64,000 nucleotides of DNA from Malurus cyaneus samueli. Lineage: Eukaryota; Chordata; Aves; Passeriformes; Maluridae. Positions 48,928-62,416 of the stretch are shown one piece after another. Numbering within the stretch: position 1 is the stretch's first letter; each line of letters begins with the position of its first letter. Below the pieces are notes generated by a model, which was given only the letters and a program-made list of their open reading frames with translations, was not told the origin of the DNA and did not search any database. A program made the translations under genes and the position numbers. The stretch spans positions 49,519,248 through 49,583,247 of the forward strand of contig CM019216.1 in the NCBI GenBank assembly GCA_009741485.1, written 5' to 3'.

Positions 48928-51123
48928 CAGAAAGACAGAAAACTGTAGCTTACAATATAGGAAGGAAAAAGGAATGTTACATGTCATGAAACAATTTAAT
49001 AGCCCCCCAAATGTTATAAACATAACAAAATAGGAGGACTTAGGCCTCTGCTGTGGAAAGGCAGTGTTTTGCAAGGGAATCGGGGAGGAAAAAAGGAGAG
49101 CTTACCCCATCTCAGATCTTTTCCAGTTGCAGTAATCACAATGAAAAACATCTATACTTCTGAACAAAGACTGTGCCTGATTCCTCCCTGTGGGCCTGTT
49201 TGCAACTATAAAGCCCAAAGCATGACCATAAACCGTATCCCCAAACAGCAAAGTTCAGGAGAGAAGATGTGCTCAAATTACAGATCTCTGATTAAGACAG
49301 AGAAAATTCTCAGCAGTCAACCAACAAAATAGGTTAAATAACCTAAGTATTCATTATGTTCCATATTCTTTTCCTCTTTTTATTCTTTTTCCTCTATAAG
49401 CAGTCACATCAGGAAAGCCAATGTAAAACATAATGTTAAAATCCTTTATATAATGCATTTTTCTGTGCCCAGTGGTACCTGAATTCACCCAAATGGCATA
49501 CTCAGTAACAACTGTACATATTACAGTTTAGGTTTTATGCCAGAAAAACTGCAGTTCTATCCTTTATCGATCATCCAACCCCCACAACAAAAAAAATTCA
49601 TTCTGTTTTTGAACTCTACTGGACCAGAAACTACCAAGCCTGCTGAGCCTTAAGCCTGATCTACAGGACTGTTAAACTGTAACATGTAACCCAAGTCAGG
49701 CACGATTCCAGCACAGGAAGAGCACTCTTCCCTTGGGTCTCAATTCCTCCCCTTTTGCCACAACAGAAGCAGCTTGCTATTTCTCCTGACTCTCACTTCA
49801 CATGATCATGAGCCTGTTAACAAGCTGGATCTCAGAAGCAGGTTCCAAAAAAATATGAAAAAGCCAAGGGCACTCTGAAGCAGGGAGGCATGTTTCACCT
49901 TGTCCCTGGCAGTAGCCCTGCAGCACAACTTTTCCAAATATCCAGTGGAAAGGACAAGGGGCATTGTGGAATGGATTTTGGACACACTGAACAGACCAGA
50001 GGGGAGTTTTCCTGCAAAGTCTGGCATTGAGTCTTCAAACTTACTGGCGTACTTCAACCAATTTAGCAATAACAGTTCAAAAGATACTCTGAAGCACCAA
50101 CAAGCCATGTAATTTGGGACAGAGGGGAAAGAAGGAAGCATGCTCTAATGTTCACTTCCGACCAGCCATGCATAATACTGTATTTCTCATCTTTTATACT
50201 TTTAAAACTTCATTATATCCCTTTGAGGGTTTAGAGACAATATTGAAAAACTGTGAGAATATAATGAAATGAATACCATTAATATATTGGCAAGCTCAAA
50301 AGACACCTCCCCACCCCCATCTCCTTTTCCCATGAAAACCTCAGTAAAGGTGTTCTGTCCTCTGGTATTAACAGAACAGGAGGAAATGTAAGGGAAAACT
50401 CCCATAGCTTTTTCTGACCCTCTGAGGCAGGCTGTCCTATCTCAAATACAGCCCACTGTCATCAAGAAGTAACAATTGTTAAGGTACTTTAAGGAAGTGT
50501 CATTACTAAATCCAGATCTCATGGAAAAATGATACTGGTTAGTCACCATTTAGGCAACTTCAGTCATCACTTCATGTACAAAGAAGAACCATGAATAAAC
50601 TTGTCAGTTTGGCATGTAGGGGTGGCCGAGGAACAGGAAAAAGAGGAAATGCTGCAGCATGAAAAACAGATTAATTGCTGATAGATCCTGCTAGTATCTA
50701 CCCTTTCTTCTTTTGTCTTGTTAGGCATGTCCATGTTTTCTTCTTCATTCAGGTTGTCATTCAGACAATTTTGACAGGATCCTAAAATGAGATTTACCCT
50801 TTCAGAATCCATTTCTCAGTCCATTAAAAACTCCCTTCAACATGCCTAGAAACATCTTTGGCCTCTTTGGTCTTAACCTTGCAGTTCAGCCGAATTGCTG
50901 TAGTTCTGCTGGGACTGCAAATGAATTGTCACAGACATTTTTATTTGCTGGGCTAGGGTGTAATGATAATGCCACCTGAATTTTTAGATTGATCAGAGGC
51001 AATGTTAGAGAAATTCTGACAAAAATGAAAAAATATTTCAAAAGCAGTTCAGACACTTCGGGCTTTGGAGTCACTAAGGTTTTTTTCAGCTATCTTACAG
51101 CTTTTGCATTAAAATCTGTAGGG

Positions 51124-51158
51124 GTTTTTTTTTGGTTTTTTTTGTTTTTTTTTTTTTA
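51124..51158. repeat. T-rich low-complexity tract
   Basis: Long T runs separated by GG and G. No gene is associated. Confidence 0.85.
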
Positions 51159-54100
51159 TATATGACAAGGACCACATCAAAGTTGCCCACACTGTGAAAA
51201 GTAGGATCACTTAGTGAAGGCTGAGATATTCAGTAAGAAACAACACAAAGGAGATGTCATATCCCTGTAGTCTGTATCACATTCAAACAGAGGCTTTGCA
51301 ATGACTTTTTTGCAATATTTTTCAGAAAGTTGTCAAAAACACCACCCACTCAAGCTAACTGTTCAAAATTAAGAAACATGAAGTAAAATAGCTTATTGGA
51401 ATATGTCAGCTAGCCTAGTATCTCTAGTATTAGCAAACATTCAAACCACACTCAAGCCACACTGTTAGTAGCCTTGGAAGTAGCCTATGAGAGCCAAATA
51501 AATGGCTAAGAGATCTTTAAAGCCCATTCCAAATCCTGCTAAAGGCATTACAACTATTGATACTCAAGAAAGAAGTTCTTGGGATATGGGTTTCTTTTTT
51601 GGTTTTGGTGGAAGGGTTTTGGGTGGTGTTTTTTATGGTGGGGGTGGTTCTTCTTTTTTTTTTTTCTAAATTAAAATAGAAACTATTTATGCATTCTGCC
51701 ATAATGCCACGGTTTTTCAATGTCTCCTCAAAAGGTTAAACAGAAAGGTGTTACACATTTTTATACCTCTAAAAGTTTGACTGCTCAGCCAGAGGGGGAG
51801 CCAGAAGCAAAGAATTACAGGGCAATCACTCTTAATAAAGTTACAGATGGAAAGATAACAGAAGCCTGTTAGAAAATGAGCAGTCACAGGAAGATTTGTA
51901 ATTTAATTTGTTCAGGGATTTTAAGGGTTTGAAATAGCTGACAGCCTGACAGCGGAGGATCTATCGATAGGACCAGATTTAAAAGTAAAAAACCAGCTTT
52001 TTAATTTTTACTAGGAGAAATTGAAGAGAGTGAAAGCAGCCCATACTCACATTCCAACAAAATCCAAAGACTTAATAAGGATGAAGAACACATTATAATT
52101 TTGAAAGACCATTTGTTTCCAGGATCAGATTGCGTGTATTGTAAATCACACAACAGGATATAATTAAGCAATAACACATGCCAGGCGTAAGCTTCTGAGC
52201 AGCAGAAAACACTATAGATTTCAGTTTTAAAAAAAACCAAAAAGCAAACCAAAGCAAAAAAACCCCACAGTTTACTCGTTACTTATCACAGTTTGTACAG
52301 CTTTCCTACTGCTGCACTCAGCACACACAATATATATATTCACTCTGGTCTACAGATGTATGAAACTGTGTCCGATCTTATCTTATAAATCCTTAATTAC
52401 TTCTTATTTATAAATCAGGGCCACTTCTGAAGACAATACAAAAGGCAAAATCTTCTCTGTTGAGATCCCTGTAATCCTTTTATGAAGTGTTATTGGCGAA
52501 AAAGGTTAACCTTAGCATGTACTGGCATATTTTGATGGTTGAGAAGCTCCCTGTCCCAGCCTGTAATCATTTTGTGATTCTCCTAACAGCAGATGCCCAG
52601 CTGACCATGCCACACACAGAGAAAAACATCAGTGTTTTCTCCACAGCTCTAACTTTAGGAACACAACACTAAGACCTTTTCTTCTTAAAGTGTGCTCAGT
52701 GCTGTGCCTTGGAGTTTCACTGGTTACAAGTAGGTAGCAATTGTTCATTACAACTCAAATGATCTATATTCAACTGTGAAGTTATTGCTGCATGTGTTGC
52801 AATGTAGATTTAAGCTTTCATAGCTCTGGCATCTACCTTAAGAAAAGTAACTTCTAAGCAAATCGAGATCAAGCAGCAGCAATAGTGCAACAACAACAGC
52901 TGAAAACAAGCTTGCAAGTAAGATCACACTGCTCTAAGAATAAGGACCTCTGAATAAAACAAGAAAAGAAAACAGTTTTGTATACAGTTTTCCTGAGCAT
53001 TCTGCTAAATAATTGCTCTGCAGGGAGGTACTAACAGTTCATTGTTCAGCTCAACTCTGAAGTCTTCACTTACCAAAAAAAGACACCAGGAGATATCCGC
53101 TCGAGGAGCACTGCTCCTGGAGCAGGTGATGGACTCCTTAAAACACACCAGCCATCATGAGAAGGACGATCCATAGGTGAAAAACCGATTCTTTATTTGC
53201 TCATGTGAAAGACCTGTCTGTTGACTTATAGCTCCCCACCTGCCTTTGTCTATTCTACAGCAGAAATACAGGATTCATTTTTGTCTCAGGACAGAGCATA
53301 CAGCCAGGATAAAAAGCCTCAGTTCTATTGGGTGGAAATTTTCACAAATATCACAACTGTCTGAGGGCAGCACCAGTTTTACCTCCTGCCTGGCTGTCCT
53401 GTTCCTGCTGCTTCAGCCTTCACACTCTCACCATCTCCCATCAAAATGTACCTACATTTGTAGAATGGTTTCCAAGCTTAAAAACCATTTAAAACCACTG
53501 TCTAATGGGAATAATGGCTTGTAAATATAAAAGATTTCTCAAAAAAAATTTGCAATAGTATGCTTTATGAACTAAATACACAAGAATTACTGCAGCACTC
53601 CATTATGCTGCATCCAACATATCTGATATCGCACAGATATGCAAAAAGGCTGAAAAGTCTCTAAAAATAAAGAACACATTTATAATGTTGCCAGCCAAAA
53701 TGGTACCCAAACCACAGGCTGGCCCCTAAATTCTGTTCCTTAAAACTATTGCCTCCTGAAAAACACAATGCCATCAACCGTTTTCAGGCTTGTTAATAAA
53801 TGCTTGGATGACTGCGCCAAGAAAATAATCACTGAAGATGCAATTACAATGCATGGTAAAGGAAACAAATTTTCTTCCGCCTATTCCTTCAGCACTTTCC
53901 AACAAAAGAAAGTGTGTATCAATTGGTTTGAACTCCAGCCTCCTCCAACAGGGGCAAAAGTCCAATGAAATTTTAGTGACTAACATTGAAAACAGACTGT
54001 ACTGGCAACTTCAAATTGTTAATTCTTTGGTCATGCTATAACTGGTCCCAGTATGTGCTACTAATACAAATCAGTTTCATAAAACTTCATCTGATTTACA

Positions 54101-55481
54101 AGAAACCAACTGAATATGCAGGTGCCCCTTCCCCTCAGAGGAGGGATGAGCCCTGGAAGACCTCAAGCCAATTCCACTTGGACAAGCACGAAAAGCCCTG
54201 AGCAACTGACACGCCTTTGATCCCGGCTTAGCTTAGGCAAGTTGCTCTCTTGCTGCTGGAAGTCAGGGATTTCGGGGGCAATTACCCATGGATAGGACAC
54301 TTATCAGATCATTCAAATAATTATCTGCATCTCAGGAATCTGTTGGAAGCAGATAAGCTGAAAGCTTCAGAATGATCAGCAAAGGGAGCAGCACATGCCT
54401 ATTTCAAAATTACAGAGCCACCTCAAAAAATTAAGGCTGGAAGCCAGAAACTCACCACAAGCTTTCCTTTGCTCAGCTCAAAATCAGCAGCCTTCCAAAT
54501 ATACATACTCACTGTACTATGCTATTTATTAATAAACCTCTCCATTCCACAAGGGAACCTCAGAACCAAAAATGTTAAGCTACAGGAAAGACACACCCTC
54601 ACCCTCTCCCCAAAAATATGGGTTACAGTAATTGCCCTTGTGCAAACAGTATGGGGTGCCTGCTAACTATAAAACGATTTTAATAGTGGCACTCTGGTCT
54701 CAACCAATGTAAAGAATGGATGCTTGCTGCTGCTCCATCAAATACGTTGTTCATATGTATATAAAACACACAGTGTGCCAAATGTTCATGGCAGGACTTG
54801 GAAAAGAAAGTGGATTCCATGTCTGGCTGATACATATTTTGCAGCAAGTCAATTTAATTTCTTTCTTCCCCCTCTCCCCCTCCCCAAATGCAACTAATTA
54901 AGTCCCTAACCTTCGAGTGCCCTTTTTTCCCCTCCAAATGAGGAAAAGTTTTCATACACATATCCTTTGGTCAAAAGCAATCAAACCTATGAGGACTTAT
55001 TTTAAAAAAGAGGAAAGGCAAAGGACACTGAATTCCCCTGTCCAGCCAGGCATGGCTGCAGTCCCTAAAGTACACATTGTAGATTGTGATCTACGGATGA
55101 AAGATAACATCCACTTGCCAAGTTCTATTATAAGTCTGTGTTTTTATGTTAGAAACTTGCTCGAAGCTCAATTTCTGCTACATTTAGCCTTTATGTATCT
55201 TCACTGAATAAGGAAAGAGGCAGGAAATACATACTTGAGTTTTGTTTTTTTTTAAGCAGCAGATTTCTACAGCGTATCATCAATGACCTTGCAAGTTCCC
55301 TACATATATCTTATTCCTCAGGGCAGACATTTAGGGTAGGGCTCTGAAACTGAATACATTCAGTTTTGGAAAGAAGAAGCAACAGCATAGTCAAAATAAC
55401 ACTTTTCTAAGGCTTAGTAACAATAGGTTACAGAAGGGCTATGTTCCTGTCCTGCTCACTTTTATAACCAAACAATAAGGG

Positions 55482-55637
55482 GAAAAAAAAAACCCAACCC
55501 AAACCAAAGCACAACACAAAAGAAAAAAAAAACCCAAACAAAAAAAGAAACAAAACCCCAAACAAACAAAAAACAAAACCCAAACAAAAACAAAGAAAAA
55601 ACCCAAAACCAACCAACCAAAAAAAAACCAACCCAAA
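55482..55637. repeat. A/C-rich low-complexity tract, about 155 bp
   Basis: AAACCC, AACC and CAAA motifs with no T for most of its length. The PTPRK-sense strand is therefore G/T-rich with repeated GGTTGG and GGGTTTTGG motifs. Minus-strand open frames here (phenylalanine, glycine and valine runs) are artefacts of composition. Confidence 0.9.
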
Positions 55638-56503
55638 GGAAATAAAGGAGAGAAATAAAGATCAAAATGAAAGGAGAAAAATCAATCTGAGGAATCCTCA
55701 CCACTCTGTAGGGCAATCCTGCCTTCTTACTAAAAAAATAGGTAAGTCACTGTCACAAAATTCTCCTTCAAACACTGGTTGTGCCTCCACCCACATGTCA
55801 TTCACATTAACTTTTCAGGACAGGAGGTAGTTTTCCATTATCTCTCTTTATTTACACAGAGCATCTCTTGTGGGCAGAGCAAATTAGGTTCTCTTCTCTT
55901 ATGACCCTTTATTCACAGCAATTCCCTGTCTGGATAGCAAGTGGGATACACAATGACAAAAAGAACAGGAAGGGAAAGAGACCTCGCAAACAGCACAAGG
56001 CAGGCATTGGCTAGGAATGGAACAGCTCACTGAATGGAGTCAGCTTGGGAACAGGGGCTGGCTCAGGAATACGTGCATCCAAAAAAATCACCACCCAGAT
56101 GTCTTCTCCAAAACATTAATATCCCAGTGAAGGTAGCTGTTAAGGATTTATCTCTTTAGAACTTAATTCCAACATACATTTCATGAGGCAATCACCACAA
56201 GAACAGCTTCCCACAATATACAGATTATCCCAGAAATTCCTGGCTGTGGACACGGCCTGAAGAAATGATCAGTAACTCTCTTTCTCTGGAGTATCACTAC
56301 TTTGTTTTTTTCTAGCACTCTTCATCAAAGCTTTATTCTCCACAAGTTTTGGTCCACTCACAGTATCCTATTTTATTTGACACATTTGCTGTTTTATCTG
56401 GGTTAATGGCAAGTCTCATAATAGTTTACCTGTGTAAACTGACCATTGTCTGTGGTTTCTACTCAAAGCCCTTTTGCCTCCTGCGATGTTCCTCTCCACC
56501 AGG

Positions 56504-56531
<28 letters not shown>
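56504..56531. repeat. A28 homopolymer
   Basis: A 28-A run followed by GTAGACCGCC. No AATAAA occurs just upstream. Confidence 0.9.
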
Positions 56532-56534
<3 letters not shown>

Positions 56535-59124
56535 GACCGCCAAGCACAGCCAAATTCAGCATGACTTCTATGCTTTTACCTTTCTCCTGAGCTCTCTTTT
56601 GGAAGTGCAACACTTTTTATGTCAAGACTCTGTACTTCATATTTCTGAAACACATATTTCCACCATAATTCCCCAGCTTTTTTACAACCATTTTCTCCTG
56701 CAATTCTTTACTGCAGTTAAACAAAGTGCTGGAAATGTCCCCATTTCCATGAGCTGTTACATGGGCTGAGCTTTTAAGGTTTGAATTCTTCTGTTCCTAA
56801 CACTGAATTAGTTCATTCACACTTCCCATTCTATTCAAAGAATCGGAGAGAAATAGGCATCATTTAATGCTAAATTTCAACTGAAGCCTTGTCTAACATA
56901 TGACATTTTATAACATGACTGGTTCTAGCTAGTCATCTTAAAAGCCAAATATCATTATGAGCCATTAATGTTTCTGCTGACTCAAATGCTGAATAGCAGT
57001 CAAATGTACTAGCAAAGTAGTTAATCATGTATTAAAAGTCACAAAGGGATCCACAATTAATGCTGAAATTCCTCTATCAGCTCATGTTAAGAATATAATT
57101 AAAAATAGTTAGAACTGGTATTATATAGAGCACTAAAATCACATGTAGAATTCATGTAGAATCCAAATGCAATGAACTTTCAAAGAATTACAAATAGTCA
57201 TCCTAAATCAACACTTTTGACAATGTCTTCTTCCTTGCCTTCTTCATCAATGATGTTTTGGGTTTGTTTGTTTGTTTTTTTTCACCTTTTCTCCCTTCTG
57301 AATCAGTCAAAAAATGCATTAAGCAAGAATTTCTGGAATAACCTTCATTTCCATAGCAATAGATTGAGAGATCAAACACAAGATTTTCAATTACCAGCTA
57401 AATTTATACAGTAGAAGAGACCAGAGTACTCAAAAAATCCCAAACCAGCCAAAACCACAAAAAATAATTTAAAAATAATCCACAAGCCCCCTTACTCAGA
57501 TTCCGCATAGTGTGAAAACAGGATAAAATACAGAGACTATGATAATCTAATCAAATTCTGATTTCCCTTTCTGTGTGCATGAGCAGCAGGTCTTATGATA
57601 AAAGCTTTCTTTTGAAGGCTGACAATTGGTATGACATATTTTAGAAAGTCCCAGTTTGTAAAGAAATGCAAGCAAGAAATATTTTTCATAGTTCTCACTC
57701 ACCCTTCTTCTTCACGTATGCCTACTAGATAATTATGTGTTTTATGATTATAGCAGGAAGCAATTTAAAACACTACTATACTTGAATTTTTATTTAAAAT
57801 TATATAGTGTCCTCATTGCTTACTGGGGTGTGTTATAATTATTTAGCTTAGGACCAGCCATTAAAAAAGTAGATCTATTACTTACTGACATGAGACAGAT
57901 GGTTTGTTTGTTAAATACTGTTTCTATTTCTAACTTCATCCTTTTTTTGTTTGTTTTTGTCTTCAACTGTTGTATTGTTCTTAAACACTAAAGTGTTTGT
58001 CTAAGCACAAAGCAACACAGGCTGATGAGCCTGGCATTATAATTCATATTAATGTATGTCTTCCTATATAATAAGTACATTTTCCCGAACTTTCATAACT
58101 TTGTATAACAAATAGCTTCAAAAGTAACATACTAGAAAGTACTTTTTAATTGGCCTTTAGAACCCTTCAAAAAGTAGTCAATAATGTGATACATACTGTT
58201 TAAAATACAGGTTTGGATGGTTTTGCTTTTTTTCCCATTTGATATAGTGGCAATTTTTGAAGAAATCAATGACTAGGCAAAAGCTGATTTGAGATTGATG
58301 GTGCAAATTTCCTTTCTGATGACTACCACTCTGAAAATAGGCTTCAACTGTTCTTGGTTCACATAACTTTTTCAGCATCTGTCAAAATACTAGCACTTAA
58401 AATATTACTTCTTTCTAACAGGCAACACTCCTGTTGTAAAACTTCAAGTACAATAATTCATCCTCAGAGAATGTGAGGAGAAGCTACCAATTAGTTATCA
58501 TGCAGAAAGTGATACTGGATCTACACTGAAACACCTGCTTTATACTGCCAGTTACAGAGTGGTTTGGTGGTCAAAAGCCATTGATGGAGCATCTCCACTC
58601 ATTTGGCCTGCATAGAATGTCTGCAATAAGGTTTACAAACATAGAGCAGTGAGGAAAATGAGTTGGTCGAGTAACATTTTAAATGTGTAAGCTGCATGCC
58701 TCTGTATGTACCATTCTCCAGAGTATAGGGCTTCTGGTGCTGAAAAACCTTTTAAGCTATAGGATCCCCAAAATTTCCCCTTCCTGCTGCCTCAGGGCCT
58801 CTCTTTTCCCACCACAAACCTCAAAATTCAGCTTCATGTAGGTACAAGCAGTGCCCTGCAGCACATGGCAACAGCAGAGGCAAACATCATGTGACTCCAC
58901 AGGCAAGCTCAAGAGTTCAAGGCCAAATCTCAACTTTGCAGCCACAGAACAAAGGTGTTGGAGAGGGACTGGCTAACTGGAAGAGCTGTTTTGCACTGGC
59001 AAGTCTTCCCAGGGAGAATAAACCTCACAGAGCTCATGGCAAAATTATCCAGGCACAAGCAAAATGTTGAATCTGGGGTGGAAGCCAACAGCCTTGTACA
59101 GCATTCCATTAGTTGTGTTTTTGG

Positions 59125-59150
59125 TTTTTTTTTTTTTTTTTGAAACAACC

Positions 59151-59186
<36 letters not shown>
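59125..59186. repeat. T17 and A35 runs facing each other across 10 nt
   Basis: T at 59125-59141, spacer GAAACAACCC, then A at 59152-59186. The two runs can pair as a long A/T hairpin. Length in the assembly should be treated with caution. Confidence 0.9.
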
Positions 59187-59188
<2 letters not shown>

Positions 59189-59520
59189 AAAACAAAACAG
59201 AAAAGCCCTTCTTCATACAAATATCTGCATTTGATCTATGCAGGGCTTTTGATAACAAGTGTCAGGTGATATCTTCAATCAGAAACATAGAGGTCTGGGT
59301 CGTAAATGAGAGGAGAAGGCTTCCCCCAGAGAAAAGTTCTCATTCTCCTCTGTATTTTCAGGTCCTCTCAAAATTATCAGTGGCAGCGAACTGTTCCCTG
59401 GCTGTGAAACACAGGGGAAGGAAATGAGGTACTGAAATGTAAAATGAAACAATTCTTTGTATGGCCCCAAGGAATGCTTACATACAGAGCTGGAAGGTAT
59501 TTTCAGTTCAAAACAGAAAT

Positions 59521-59563
59521 AATAAAAAAAAAGAAGAAAAAAGAAAGAAAAAAGAAAAAAAGA
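59521..59563. repeat. A/G-rich (AAAGA-like) microsatellite
   Basis: A runs broken by single G bases, degenerate. A polypurine tract on the + strand. Confidence 0.85.
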
Positions 59564-61270
59564 TGGGAAGGAAAAACACAAGGAAAAATTAGTTTCAGTA
59601 AAACTGAAATAAAACTTTTTCTCTGAATGTCTCAATATAATTGTTGCCGGGTAGTTTTATCCTTTTTTAAAACCAGCTTAGCTAAATTTGAAAACAAAAC
59701 ATTGTGTCACAATCAAAGAAGAGGAGCCATTTCATTTTGAAACCACTGAAATGAAATATTTAAGCTCCCAATATTTCTCCTCAGTGGAAACTACAGGATG
59801 AATTGCATCAAAACAAGAAAATAGCTTTGATCAATACCACACTGTGTCTTTCAGTTAATACACTATTTGCATAAACAATTTCATCAGGCATTACCACAAG
59901 TGCAGTTGAGACCACAGAAATAAGTCAATCTGCCTACTGGGTAATTTGCTGGGGAATGCAAACTACGCCATTGCTTACATTCAAGGACAAGAGATGGAGT
60001 AGCCAAAGAAAAAAATACATTCCCTCAGGTCCCTCCATGCCTTCCCCCAAACAGTGATGTGGCACTGCCACACGAGTGCTGAAACAATGGGGTGAAGAGT
60101 TTTTATACAAAATATTTGGGATGTATCTATTTTTCTTTCCCAGGAAAGGACAGAACTGGAACCATCACTTATGGGAGGATGGTCCTGTTACTGAAGACTG
60201 CCCAGACTGCTCATGAGGATCACGGATAGGAGTGGATTGCCAGCTAGGAAGGGTTGAAAAGGTGCAGTCACAATGTGTGCAAATCCTTGGAAATGTAACC
60301 CAGACTAAAACTGCATCACTTCTTTTCTGTCCCATGGCCAGTTTTGCATTCCTTTCCTTGGGACAAGCCTTAACCCCAAGCGACCAGGTGAGCCCACACA
60401 AAGCCTGGTGAGGCGGCAGGGCCAGTCTTCAGCTACACCACACAGGATGAGTTTCTGCAGCCAGTCAGCCACAACTTAATGGAAACAAATGCTGGGATGG
60501 AGCTTTGTGGGCACTTGCCATGAGGAGCAGGTCCATTTCAGATGGAGGGCAACCTCACTGGAAAGCAACAAAATGAGCTCTCGTTCCCCACAGACAAAAG
60601 AGCAGAGTTTGTGCACCTGCCCTGGCATGACAAGCAAAGTATGTGGTGCTCGGGTGCCCAAGTCCTGCAACAATTGTTTTGAAGTATTTGGTTTCTGGCA
60701 TAAAATTTCTGCAGAACAACAAATGGCAGTTGGCCTCATAATTAACAATTTCAGGGGCCTTCTAGAATATAAATCAGAAGGAAGCAAAATTTGAATATTT
60801 CATTAGAGGGAGTTCACGATCTAGTAGCCCTATGTGGACTGTCAGTGTACATTCCAGTAGCTCGTTATGATTTATCTTCATCAGCCATGGGCTGAAATTA
60901 CCAGATTCCAATTACTTTGCTTCCCATGTTCAAGAGAAAAAAAGAAAAAAAAATTATGTCAGGCCTACCACAGGAGATGGTTAAAAATGCCTGAGGTAAA
61001 GAAAGTAATCTACTGTTCTCTGACATTTGCTGCCTGAAAGTCATTCACATTAACAACCATTCAAACTTGTTTAGTGCAAAGCAATTGCTTCTATTTTCCT
61101 CTTGTCAGTAACATTAGCTTCAATTCGAATTTAACTCTTCAAAAATTTCAAAATGTAAAATGAAAATCAGTGAAGCTTGTCAGGGACATGTAAGGGTCTT
61201 GACAGAACATACTGTCACTGAATTTGTCTTCCTTAATCTGTTAATTTTAAAATTTCTATTTTCAAGGGGG

Positions 61271-61275
61271 NNNNN
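61271..61275. other. Assembly gap (five Ns)
   Basis: Five N between GGGGG and CCCTG. The true length is unknown, and the G-run/C-run flanks suggest a sequencing drop-out at a GC-rich or hairpin-forming site. Any open frame across it is unreliable. Confidence 0.95.
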
Positions 61276-62400
61276 CCCTGATGATGTGCACCTCTTTTAC
61301 TGTCTCAGGGTAGGAAAGAGATTTATGATGATGTTTACCAGACTCACATTTTAATACCTCTCCTAACATAACAAGGATTACAGAGGCAGAAAAATAGATG
61401 CGCTCAATTTAAGCTAACAAATTAAGCGATTATTTATGAGAACAACTCGAGGTTTAGTTACATAGCAAAATACATTTAATAACTTAATATCACTTGTATA
61501 ACAGGCCATTAACTTCTAAAGACTTTGGGCTTATAAGGTTAATGTCTACAGTGAGAAGGGGAAGTAGGTTAGATGGTTAAACAGTAGCTGTCACAGGCAG
61601 CTCAAATAGATACTGAAAACAACTGGCTTTCATCAGCATTCTTTCTTCATATGACAGCCACTCAAAAAATGCTTTTTAGTTTCTCTTATAGTTAAATAAA
61701 ATAAACCAAAACCCCTACAAGACACACACACAGCCACAGATTTTTGGTATAATATTTTCAAGAATAAAATACTTTAAGATTGTATTACTGATGAGTTTTC
61801 TGAACATATTCATATCGGTTTGGGAGGAGGGGACTGCAAGATCAGAGGAGAAAATTAATTTTTATTTTATTTTCTATTTGTGAAATCAGACCAGAAAAAA
61901 AGCCTGCATGCAAGCTCATGCTGGCTGTGATAAATTTAACCACATTTCAAGCAAATTAGTACTGTTACAGTTCTTTATGGTACAGCATAATTCAACCCAA
62001 GAAAAAGCCAAGTAATTTCTTACATACTAGAATATGAAAGTAATAAAGCTCAGTATTAAATAGTTGATTGTTTCTAAGCACTGTACATTCATTATTTTTA
62101 AACAAGCAGTAAAATAATTACTGACAACAATTAACTTAGAACAGTTTTGGGGCAGTAGTTAGTTTACAGAGCAAATCAGATGTGTTGATATGAGCCTGAT
62201 GTTTGCAACTTACACATTAGATTAGACATTACACATTCTTTACTCAGTCAAATGATTTTCTGAGGTTTGCAGTGCATGACAAGATGCCATCTCCCTTTGG
62301 AAGACTGAGCAGTTGAAGGTAGGAGGCCTGGCATCACCATAGCCCATCAAGGCCCCAATACAGTAGTTAATTGCTAGGAAAGAGTTTGACCTACTGCCTT

Positions 62401-62416
62401 ATATTAACGTTAATAT
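62401..62416. repeat. 16-bp perfect palindrome
   Basis: ATATTAACGTTAATAT is self-complementary. About one palindrome of this size is expected by chance in a window this long, so I attach little weight to it. Confidence 0.85.

Noticed and set aside
49806..50141. 111-codon minus-strand frame
   Set aside because: No recognised domain; cysteine and leucine content looks like random translation, and a competing open frame lies on the other strand.
55428..55716. Minus-strand frames rich in Phe, Gly and Val
   Set aside because: They are translations of the A/C low-complexity tract and have no independent evidence of coding.
60476..60794. Overlapping open frames of about 100 codons on both strands
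   Set aside because: No family resemblance in either direction and no splice or promoter context. The double-strand openness is typical of a GC-richer patch.
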